A stretch of 19,755 bases of DNA from Butyriboletus loyo (lineage: Eukaryota > Basidiomycota > Agaricomycetes > Boletales > Boletaceae): NCBI GenBank assembly GCA_038093515.1, contig JBBPSI010000354.1, positions 1-19,755 of the forward strand, read 5' to 3'. The notes under the pieces were generated by a model. It searched no databases and had not been told where the DNA came from. It saw only the letters and a list, made by a program, of their open reading frames with translations. A program made the translations under genes and the position numbers. Below are positions 9,570 to 16,053 of this stretch, in pieces (positions within the stretch are counted from its first letter, which is position 1; each line of letters begins with the position of its first letter).

Positions 9570-10089
9570 TGTTGCGAAGGCAACGCGCAGTCGAATGCTA
9601 GCACATAGTACCAAGCCACAAGTGGTCCACAACAGTCGCAGGTATACACAAGTACCTGGCAGGTATGAAACTGGAGCTTCAACTTAATCCTCAACTGTTG
9701 CCAGCGAATAGACAAGTGGTTAAAACTAGGGAATCCTAGTCTAACCACAAGCCTTTATATATTATTCAGAGATGCGCACAGACCATGCTGTGCATGAGAT
9801 GAACTACTATACATGGCTAGACTAAAGAAGAGAAGCGCAACGGTGATTAACCACACAAGGCGCGGGGATCAAAAGGAAGAGAGGTAAACAGAGATTAAAT
9901 ACATGTGTTGTGATGTCATAGAGTCTAGGCCTGGTCTAGGCCATGACATCATATGTTAAGTCAGCAGAGGATCACATGTAAGTTCCCACGATCACGTGGA
10001 CTGTGTCACATGACCTTTGAAAGTGAAGTTGGAATGAAACGACTATGTCCAAAGTTCAATGTGTACAAATAAATGTTATGATTATAACA
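9570..10089 (-). repeat. E1 5' LTR (family A1)
   Basis: This is the 520 bp partner of the LTR at 2227-2746. On the minus strand the promoter order is the GGTCTGTGCGCA block, TATATAAAGG (around 9753-9762), then AGTTTTAACCA (9727 down to 9717) as the likely transcript start. The right edge borders ATTAC at 10090-10094. The two LTRs have equal length and differ at about 27 positions by hand count. Confidence 0.95.
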
Positions 10090-10094
10090 ATTAC

Positions 10095-10405
10095 TGCTGA
10101 CCTGGAAGATCCATGATGTCTTCCACACGTCACTCCTGACTCCTTATCGCAAAACTGCGGAACATGGTCCGAATTTCACCAACCCTCTGCTGGAAGAGAT
10201 AGACAGAGACGAAGAATAAGAGATTGATAAGATCTTATCACATTGAGGATCTAAGGGACACCATCAATTCCTGGTGTCCTGGAAAGGGTACTCCGCAGCA
10301 GAGAACACCTGGGAGCCAAATGGGAACCTGGTCCATGCACAGGCTCTCCTTCGAGCTTATAAGCTGCATCACCCCAAGGATTTCCCCTCCCCATCTTCGC
10401 TGTAA
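10095..10405 (+). pseudogene. E2 integrase end and chromodomain
   Basis: This resumes the E2 integrase frame after E1. It encodes LTWKIHDVFH-SLLTPY, a typical chromovirus integrase end, then an EEIDRDEE acidic turn and a chromodomain with FLVSWKGYSAAENTWEP and the closing helix. Stops lie at 10217-10219 (TAA) and 10244-10246 (TGA, in the sequence HRGSKG of the likely ancestor). The pol frame closes at TAA 10403-10405. The chromodomain cage residues W and TWEP are visible. The next ORF starts 7 nt after the stop. Confidence 0.88.
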
Positions 10406-10412
10406 AACAAAA

Positions 10413-11651
10413 ATGGCTATCCCTCCTGCAGAAACCAATGCTCCACTCCCTGCTCAACCCCCCATCCACTTGTCGTGCCTCCCAGTCTCCTCTCGCCACG
10501 TCCTCTATGCCACTGTCCTTGAAAACCCCATCGCTACATATGCCTTGGAGCAACATATGGATTTCACTGGGAACTATGTCCTCCATACCCTCGCCAGTCT
10601 CTACTGCTCATATGCCCTTGCCTGCACCATCCACACCCGCCTTTGCCCCAACAATCAACCACCCATATATGTCACTGCTCTGGAGACCTCCCTGATGGAG
10701 GCTAGAGGGTACACCCTTGATATCCTTCACGCTGAAGGGTTTGGGTACGTTGTGGACCAACTCCTCCTGGGCATCCTGGCCCCCATCCTCCGCCCTATCC
10801 TTGTCACTCTCACTCCTAGGGAGAGAGAGTTTTACTTTCAGTCCAACAACCAGATCAGGGACCTCTGTCCCACCGCTCATGGCCCCAATCCCCCTCCTCG
10901 TCCTGCCACAGAAGGATCTCCTCCACCTATACCTGTTCCAGCACCATCCATCAGAGCTTCTCCTGTGACCACCCTGGTAGCTGACTCTTTGTGTGAAACC
11001 ACCAGCGAGTCCTTGGAGTCCTTTCGGACCAACATTGATGAGCCCCAGGTTGCTCGTCGACACTCCCCCCTACCGCCTCGCACTGTGCACCGCCAACCTC
11101 GCCAGGTGCTTCTCCAGGTCAGAGCCATCCCCAGATCAGTCACCCTTACTGCTGCAGGAAGGAGGATTGCTGCCAGAGCAGTATGCTCTGTTACCCCCCA
11201 GCCACCTTCGCACAGCGCAACCCCTGCCATCCACCTCATCCCTCAGGTCTCATCCCCTCTCACCGCAACTGCTGGTTCTACCAGCTCCTCGTTTGGACCT
11301 CTGCCACCCTACCTCTCCACCCATGGCACTCATGATGCCCCCATTGTCTTGAATGACAGATCCCCTGCAACCAGCCCTCACCCTGCTCGACCTTGCCTTG
11401 TCCACCCACAACTTTGCTTCAAGTGCGGTACTGTTGGTCATTTCCGCAGAGAATGCCCCAACTACACCTGTCCCTTCTGCTGCTGCATTGCCCCAGGTCA
11501 TATTCAGGAGTTTTGCCCTGAACATGTATGTGGCCTCTGTAGTGCCATTGGCCATATCGTCACCAATTGCACCTTTCAGGATGACGTCTGGGCAGATCTC
11601 AATGCCGATGATGCTTATGACTACAATGTCAATGAGGGAGCATCCCAGTGA
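10413..11651 (+). CDS. Family B accessory ORF3: three-zinc-knuckle protein downstream of pol
   Basis: This uninterrupted 412-codon ORF lies between pol and the polypurine tract of E2. I chose the ATG at 10413 because it follows the pol stop by 7 nt in good context (AAAATGG). The frame is open upstream to 10224, but that part overlaps the chromodomain. Residues about 25-150 look alpha-helical and globular. Residues about 155-330 are a Pro/Ser/Thr-rich linker. Then come CFKCGTVGHFRREC (335-348), CPFCCCIAPGHIQEFC (353-368, CX2CX6HX4C) and CGLCSAIGHIVTNC (373-386), and an acidic tail ending EGASQ. The layout resembles Gag (helical domain plus nucleocapsid) and suggests RNA or nucleic-acid binding. 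I do not recognise the family. The same EGASQ-stop end occurs in E4. Confidence 0.85.
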   Translation: MAIPPAETNAPLPAQPPIHLSCLPVSSRHVLYATVLENPIATYALEQHMDFTGNYVLHTLASLYCSYALACTIHTRLCPNNQPPIYVTALETSLMEARGYTLDILHAEGFGYVVDQLLLGILAPILRPILVTLTPREREFYFQSNNQIRDLCPTAHGPNPPPRPATEGSPPPIPVPAPSIRASPVTTLVADSLCETTSESLESFRTNIDEPQVARRHSPLPPRTVHRQPRQVLLQVRAIPRSVTLTAAGRRIAARAVCSVTPQPPSHSATPAIHLIPQVSSPLTATAGSTSSSFGPLPPYLSTHGTHDAPIVLNDRSPATSPHPARPCLVHPQLCFKCGTVGHFRRECPNYTCPFCCCIAPGHIQEFCPEHVCGLCSAIGHIVTNCTFQDDVWADLNADDAYDYNVNEGASQ

Positions 11652-11689
11652 AGGGGTCTTGGAAGTAGTGGAGCCAGAGTCTCCACCAT

Positions 11690-11702
11690 GGGAGGGGGGT
11701 AA
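11690..11702 (+). other. E2 polypurine tract
   Basis: GGGAGGGGGGTAA directly precedes the 3' LTR and is the likely plus-strand primer. The same tract with the same flanking CTCCACCATGGGA occurs in reverse at 19687-19702, next to the E4 LTR. This shows the two elements belong to one family. Confidence 0.85.
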
Positions 11703-12116
11703 TGTTACAGTAGTAGACTACTCTTTTTCCCCTCTACCATTTGGACTACCATTTTCACCTAGGCTTCACCTACTACTCTTTGAACAGCTCAACCGTTCTG
11801 ATTAGTCACCATTTCCCATGCTTAGGACACTATTTCTTTCATACTCCAGAACATTCTAGAGTATTCCATCCTCATTTGTCTTTATGACTCATGTGACCCG
11901 ATTGGGTCATGGTCTGTGCGCAGACTCCTACAATATATAAACCCAGACTTTGTATACTTGTAACTTATCTAGTTCTATGCAGTCACCTGCTAGCAATTAG
12001 TTTCACTCCAGACTCTTGGTGTGCACACTAAGACATAGTCTGAGAATTGTCTCCCGAGTCCTGTGGCTACTCCAGAGTGCTGCCTAGTGTTTTAGTTGTT
12101 AGCACCCAGTGTAACA
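11703..12116 (+). repeat. E2 3' LTR (family B)
   Basis: The 414 bp LTR starts TGTTACAGTAGTAG and ends CAGTGTAACA. It has the GGTCTGTGCGCA block, a TATA-type box in CAATATATAAACCC near 11932, and the TSS segment ATCTAGTTCT near 11969. A partial heat-shock element lies at 11849-11866 (GAA, TTC, GAG, TTC at 5 bp steps). It is shorter and more diverged than the other B LTRs, in line with the decay of E2 pol. Confidence 0.92.
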
Positions 12117-12123
12117 GTGTAAG

Positions 12124-12289
12124 TATTACGCTGATGCGTGAAACAAACTAGCAGTGAGCACTTAAATAGGGGCTCGAGCCTAATTGGGAAGGTGCTGACT
12201 TGCATAGACAATGCTATTGGGCTTCTGCACAGCAAGTGTTGGCAAGATGTTGTGTGGTGGTGACCAGACAAGATCAAGCAGACTCTTAT
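12124..12289 (-). mobile_element. C1: truncated family C LTR
   Basis: In reverse orientation it matches the 3' end of the family C LTR: TTACGCTGATGCG, a GGGGCTCGAGCC block, and ATCAAGCAGACTCTTAT. Its terminal TG has become TA. It is interrupted at 12289 by an A-type LTR after CTTAT. The rest of C1 should lie beyond the window if the nest is intact. Confidence 0.8.
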
Positions 12290-12566
12290 TGTTATAATAC
12301 TATATTATTTCCATGCTTTCAGACTTCTCCTTTCACTTTCAAAGGTCACGTGACTCAGCACATGTGATTGTGGGATTATACATGTGATCAGAATCTAGAC
12401 AGAGCCTATGATGTAATGGTCCAGACCAGCCCATGACATCATCAGTCTAAGACTATGACATCATACCTCATGTATTTAATCTCCGTTTACTTCTCTTCTT
12501 TTTGATCACCATTGGCTTCCTAGTCTAACCATGTATAGTAGTTTATCACATGCACAGCTTGGTCTG
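12290..12566 (+). mobile_element. A-type LTR fragment inserted in C1
   Basis: It starts TGTTATAATAC and carries the family A upstream region: GGTCACGTGAC, TGACATCAT sites and the CACAGCTTGGTCTGTG block. It is cut just upstream of where its TATA box would be by C2. CTTAT (12285-12289) is the left duplication copy and its partner is expected outside the window. It is diverged from both A1 and A2. Confidence 0.8.
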
Positions 12567-13096
12567 TGTTACGCTGATGTGCGAAACAACTAGCAGCGAG
12601 CGCTCAAATAGGGGCTCGGGCCTAATCGGGAAGATGCTGACTCGTGTAGATGATGCTATTGGGCTTCTGCAAAGCAAGTGTCGGTGAGATGTCATGTGGT
12701 GGCAACCAGACGAGATCAAGCAGACTCTTATCGGCTTTATCGGCAGGAAGGGTATACTGCTAGATTGCTAGGCACTTGGTAGATGTGTAGAATTAGCTAG
12801 GGAAGCCGTACTATGCTAAGTATGCTGGTATATATACTAATAGATACTTGTGCACAGACTGAGCTGTGCGTGGCAGTGAGGGCAAAGGGTTATGAGTTGA
12901 CTTGAGTCATAACGGCAAATGAAGAAGCAGCAAAGTGCCAGTAATGAGGGAGCGAAGCTCTGAGCAAGGTGGCGACATTGTCAGCAAATGGGAAGATCAG
13001 AAGGCGAAGTGACAATGTCCACAAGGTGGGGCCCACAGGGCAAAGGGGACGCAAACAGAAGAGCCCTTGGATACAGGTCTCGGCGCATAGATGAAG
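12567..13096 (-). mobile_element. C2: truncated family C LTR inserted in the A-type LTR
   Basis: This is a reverse-orientation family C LTR, from TGTTACGCTGATG through a TATATATAC box to the block GCCCTTGGATACAGGTCTCGGCG. It aligns with the solo C LTR at 17909-18730 but has lost many CpGs to TpG or CpA. It contains AGAATTAGCT (12789-12798), the complement of the proposed C transcript start. It ends at 13096, where the A2 LTR begins. GTCTG (12562-12566) is its left duplication copy. Confidence 0.85.
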
Positions 13097-13271
13097 TGTT
13101 ATAATTGTGCCTCTTATAACTATCTTTTGCATTCGGACTTCGTCATATTTCTCTTTCAAAGGTCACGTGACTCAACACACATGATTGTGGGATTATACAT
13201 GTGACCACAGGTTGACTAAGCATATGATGTTATGGTCCAGACTGGCCCAGACTCTATGACGTCACACCTCA

Positions 13272-13697
13272 TGTTACACTGGGCGCTAACAACTAGAACA
13301 GCGGGGAGGCACTCTGGAGTGGCCTCGAGACTCGTGAAGCGTTTCTGAGCTGGGTCTCAGACTATGTCTTAGTGCGCACACTAAGAGTCTGGAGTGAAAC
13401 TAATTGCTAGCAGGTTACTGCGTAGAACTAGATAGTGTACATGGTGTAAAGGCCGAGCCTTTATACTACTGGGGTCTGCGCACAGACCGTGTTCCTAATC
13501 GAGACACGAGAAGGAAACTACAAATGCGGAAGGAACATTCCAGAAGATTCCGAAGTGTGAAAGAAAGCACGTCTGTGCGTGGAAAATGATGACTAAGTAT
13601 GAACGGTTGTCACCGTTCAAGTGGAACTAGCAAAAGGCTAGGTGAATGTAATAGTCTCAACAGTAATGGAGAGAAAAAGTAGACCACTACCGTAACA
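13272..13697 (-). mobile_element. Family B solo LTR inside the A2 LTR
   Basis: This 426 bp LTR is in reverse orientation and flanked by CCTCA (13267-13271 and 13698-13702). It starts TGTTACACTGGGCGC and ends ACCGTAACA. It has a perfect four-unit heat-shock element, TTTATA (reverse TATA) at 13460-13465 and AGAACTAGAT, the complement of the B transcript start. No internal sequence remains. Confidence 0.94.
13533..13550. promoter_or_regulatory. Heat-shock element in the family B LTR
   Basis: The sequence GAAcaTTCcaGAAgaTTC has four alternating GAA/TTC units at exact 5 bp spacing, the consensus bound by trimeric heat-shock factor. It lies about 70 bp upstream of the LTR TATA box in LTR orientation. 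Confidence 0.6.
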
Positions 13698-14029
13698 CCT
13701 CATGTATTTAATCTCTGTTTGCTTCTCTTCTTTTTTGATCACCGTTGACTTCTATTTCCCATCATCGTCAACTCATGACTTCTTCATATGTACAAGTATA
13801 GTAACTAGTCTCACGCACTACATGATCTGTGCACATTCCCTTGTAATATAAAATGGGCTTGTGGTTGCAGCTAGGATTCCCTAGCTTTAACCACTTGTCT
13901 TATTCGCTGGCAACAGTTGAGAAGATTAAGGTCTGAGCTATCCTCATTACCATCGCCAGTACTTGTGTAGTACTGCAACAGTTGCGGAACCCCGTGTGCC
14001 ACTTGATAACTCTGTTGTCTCGTAACACT

Positions 14030-14040
14030 TGGTTAAAGCT
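14030..14040 (+). promoter_or_regulatory. A2 primer-binding site, self-complementary to the LTR
   Basis: TGGTTAAAGCT starts 2 nt after the LTR and is the exact reverse complement of AGCTTTAACCA (13883-13893), about 36 nt downstream of the TATA box. E1 has A at the position where this site has G, and its LTR partner has changed to match. This covariation supports pairing. Confidence 0.75.
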
Positions 14041-14430
14041 TCTGATACACACCCGGTTCCCAGGGCAGGGATAGTTTCGCTTCCACGCACATACCAGTAT
14101 GCTACCACTTGAAGGGGCAGTCTTTCCGCTTAGGAAAACCATACCCGGAATCCAGGGTTAAGGATCGTTACTGGGTGTTCGCCAGTTTTCAATTTCGTTT
14201 TACCCCTGCATCTTTAGGGGAGCTCCTCGGAAGAGCAGATCTTGTGTCTCGGCAGTAGCACCTGTAAATTCATTCTCAGACACTCCCTTTGGAGTTGTTA
14301 GTCCGCGTCAGGGTTGAGCCTGATTTGCGAAGTGTGACTTAGGGACCCCCAAATTGTTATAATCATAACATTTTATTCGTACACTTTGTACACTTTCAAT
14401 TCGGACTTAGTCGTTTTCACTTTCAAAGGT

Positions 14431-14532
14431 CACGTGACATAGCGCACGTGATCGTGGGAACTTACATGTGATCTCTTGCTGACTAAGCATATGATGTCAT
14501 GGCCTAGACCAGGCCTAGACTCTATGACGTCA
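14431..14532 (+). promoter_or_regulatory. Family A upstream cluster: two E-boxes and two CRE-like sites
   Basis: CACGTG occurs at 14431-14436 and 14445-14450, TGATGTCA at 14492-14499 and the perfect CRE TGACGTCA at 14525-14532. These are the usual targets of bHLH and bZIP activators. The set recurs, with CpG losses, in all A copies here. Function is inferred from motif only. Confidence 0.5.
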
Positions 14533-14658
14533 CGACACATGTATTTAATCTCCGTTTACTTCTCTTCTTTATGATCCCCGCGCCTCGTGTGGTTAATCAC
14601 CGTTGCGCTTCTCTTCTTTAGTCTATCCATGTATAGTAGTTCATCTCACGCACAGCAT

Positions 14659-14726
14659 GGTCTGTGCGCACTTCTGTACAATATATAAAGGCTCGTGGTT
14701 AGACTAGGATTCCCTAGTTTTAACCA
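14659..14726 (+). promoter_or_regulatory. Family A core promoter and predicted transcript start
   Basis: GGTCTGTGCGCA (14659-14670) is followed by the TATA box ATATATAAAG (14681-14690) and by AGTTTTAACCA (14716-14726), the predicted 5' end of the transcript and the self-primer. The dyad GCACAG-N6-CTGTGC spans the first motif. Confidence 0.6.
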
Positions 14727-15239
14727 CTTGTCTATTCGCTGGCAACAGTTGAGGATTAAGTTGAAGCTCCAGTCTCATACCTGCCAGGTCTTTGTGTAGA
14801 CCTGAAACTGTTGTATAGGACCGCTTGTGGCAACGGTATTCGCACTAGCATTCGACTGTGCGTTGCTTGCGCAACACAAATCCCTTTGGCTGAGCAATTC
14901 TCCGAGTAGTCCCTGTGGTAACACGGGAGGTAGAAGAAAAAACCCTTCATCATTTGTCAATTAGTCGTAGTAAAATCTTTACCTGTTTCGGTTCACTACC
15001 GAACCAGACTTCATCAGAGATACTACCTCCGTTCAAAAAAATATTTCCTTCGCTCTACTTGCTGTAGAATTCCCCAGAGTTCCTTTGGAAGATAGGGGAC
15101 AGTAAGGAAGACTATATCTCGTAGCTTTTGTTTTTTGCTGAAGAAAACCGGTTTAGCCGAAGAAAAAATAAAACTTGCCGATGAACTACTTTGGAGTTTT
15201 CGTCTTTACAACAATCGCTGCCTACATCATTTTCGTTAC

Positions 15240-15666
15240 TGTTATGGTAGTGGTATACTTTTTCCATCCACTACCACTTGGACTACTTCATTCGCCTAGT
15301 CTTTTACTAGTTCCCTTTGAATGGTACCAACCGTTCTGACTTAGTCATCATTTCCTGCGCACGGACGCGCTTTCTTTCATACTCCAGAACTCTCTGGAAT
15401 ATTCCTTCCTCATTTGTAGTTTCCTTCTCGCGACTCGATTAGGAACTTGGTCTGTGCGCAGACCCCCAGTAGTATAAAGACCCGGTCTTTACACCATGTA
15501 CACTATCTAGTTCTACGCAGCAATCTGCTAGCAATTAGTTCATTTCCAGACTCTTAGTGTGCGCACTAAGACATAGTCTGAGACTTCGCCCAGAATCGTC
15601 TTTCGAGTCTCGAGGCCACTCCAGAGTGCCTCCTCGCTGTTCTGATTGTTAGCGCCCAGCGTAACA
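15240..15666 (+). repeat. E3 5' LTR (family B)
   Basis: The 427 bp LTR starts TGTTATGGTAGTGG and ends GCGCCCAGCGTAACA. It contains a three-of-four-unit heat-shock element (15387-15404), a GGTCTGTGCGCA block, TATAAA and the TSS segment. Its last 20 bases form an inverted repeat next to the primer site. Confidence 0.94.
15449..15514 (+). promoter_or_regulatory. Family B core promoter and predicted transcript start
   Basis: GGTCTGTGCGCA (15449-15460, part of the dyad GGTCTG-tgcg-CAGACC), TATAAA (15473-15478) and ATCTAGTTCT (15505-15514) lie in the same order and spacing as in family A. The last segment is the predicted transcript 5' end and self-primer. Confidence 0.6.
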
Positions 15667-15668
15667 AA

Positions 15669-15678
15669 AGAACTAGAT
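15669..15678 (+). promoter_or_regulatory. E3 primer-binding site, self-complementary to the LTR
   Basis: AGAACTAGAT lies 2 nt after the LTR and is the exact reverse complement of ATCTAGTTCT at 15505-15514, 32 nt downstream of the TATA box. It lacks the TGG start of a normal tRNA primer site. It points to self-priming, as in family A but with an unrelated sequence. Confidence 0.72.
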
Positions 15679-16053
15679 CTTCCTCTCGCTTCTGCTTCCC
15701 AGCAGTAAAGCCGCCCTCCCCTCTCACCCAACATTTCCATCCCACGATCCAGACGCGTCAGTCGTTCCTTCCACGTTCCCTCCCCCGAACCAGAACCCAT
15801 TGTCGTTGACAACCCATCGCCGCCACACTCTCCCGCCCAGCCAGACCCTCAACCCCAGTTTGACCCTCCACCCCAGTCAGACCCCGAACCCTCTTATCAA
15901 CCCGAGGACCAGGGTCTAGGGCAGGGATCCGAACCAGCACCCAGTGACGACGGTGACGACAGCGACTGGCTTGATAGAACCCCCCACGTCTCCCGCTCTC
16001 CATCCCCTCCGTATTACCCTCCCGCAGACTTCCTAGACAATGACAACGACGAT

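Larger units (their letters stand above)
2227..10089 (-). mobile_element. E1: full-length family A1 Ty3/gypsy chromovirus
   Basis: This 7863 bp element on the minus strand has two 520 bp LTRs and is flanked by ATTAC at 2222-2226 and 10090-10094. In transcription order it has the 5' LTR, a self-complementary primer site, a leader of about 740 nt, gag, a -1 frameshift site, pol (protease, RT, RNase H, integrase, chromodomain), a polypurine tract and the 3' LTR. Without the nested solo LTRs it is about 6.8 kb. It is not autonomous now: gag has two stops and an insertion, and pol has three stops. By hand alignment the LTRs differ at about 27 of 520 positions, mostly transitions, so the insertion is not recent. 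Confidence 0.96.
1068..12116 (+). mobile_element. E2: decayed family B Ty3/gypsy chromovirus, 3' portion
   Basis: E2 is the host into which the left-hand insertions went. Its visible order is integrase core, integrase C-terminal region, chromodomain, an extra ORF, polypurine tract and 3' LTR, all on the plus strand. Removing the solo B LTR and E1 together with one copy of each duplication restores a single continuous reading frame across both breaks, which confirms that the pieces belong together. Gag, protease, RT and the 5' LTR are not in the window: they are lost or lie to the left of the insertion that ends near 1067. The base after the 3' LTR starts a candidate duplication copy, GTGTA at 12117-12121. 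Confidence 0.88.
13097..14027 (+). repeat. A2 5' LTR, interrupted by a B solo LTR
   Basis: The LTR is about 500 bp without the insertion. It begins TGTTATAATTGTG and ends TGTTGTCTCGTAACA. It shows CACGTG, CRE-like sites (TGATGTTA, TGACGTCA), TATAAAA at 13847-13853 and the TSS segment AGCTTTAACCA at 13883-13893. It resembles the solo A2 LTR at 7138-8162 more than the A1 copies. Confidence 0.9.
14355..14876 (+). mobile_element. Family A1 solo LTR in the A2 leader
   Basis: This 522 bp LTR starts TGTTATAATCATAACA and ends TTGCGCAACA. CAAAT flanks it (14350-14354 and 14877-14881), and the uninterrupted E1 leader confirms the empty site. It is the best-preserved A1 LTR for reading promoter motifs. 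Its U5 end forms GTTGC-ttgc-GCAAC (14862-14875). Confidence 0.95.
13097..15239 (+). mobile_element. A2 element, 5' LTR and leader, cut by E3
   Basis: This is the 5' end of a plus-strand A2 element inserted in C2 (left duplication copy TGAAG, 13092-13096). It consists of the LTR (13097-14027, interrupted by a B solo LTR), the primer site at 14030-14040, and a leader that is interrupted by an A1 solo LTR. E3 enters at 15240 before any gag codon of the A2 element is reached. The leader aligns block by block with the E1 leader. Confidence 0.88.
14041..15239 (+). other. A2 5' leader (with an A1 solo LTR inside)
   Basis: Without the solo LTR at 14355-14876 this is about 670 nt of non-coding leader. 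It matches the E1 leader in order and content, including the blocks around CAGGGCAGGG, CCCTTTGGAGTTG, GGGACCCCCAAAT and GTCCCTGTGGTAAC. Near its end it repeats GCYGAAGAAAA. No gag start is reached before E3 inserts. No open frame of note is seen. Confidence 0.75.

Noticed and set aside
10224..10412. Upstream start for ORF3 at 10224
   Set aside because: The stretch overlaps the chromodomain coding region in another frame. The ATG at 10413 lies just after the pol stop and in better context.
10608..11239. Minus-strand ORFs across ORF3
   Set aside because: C-rich plus-strand coding sequence leaves the opposite strand open. No motif is seen in them.
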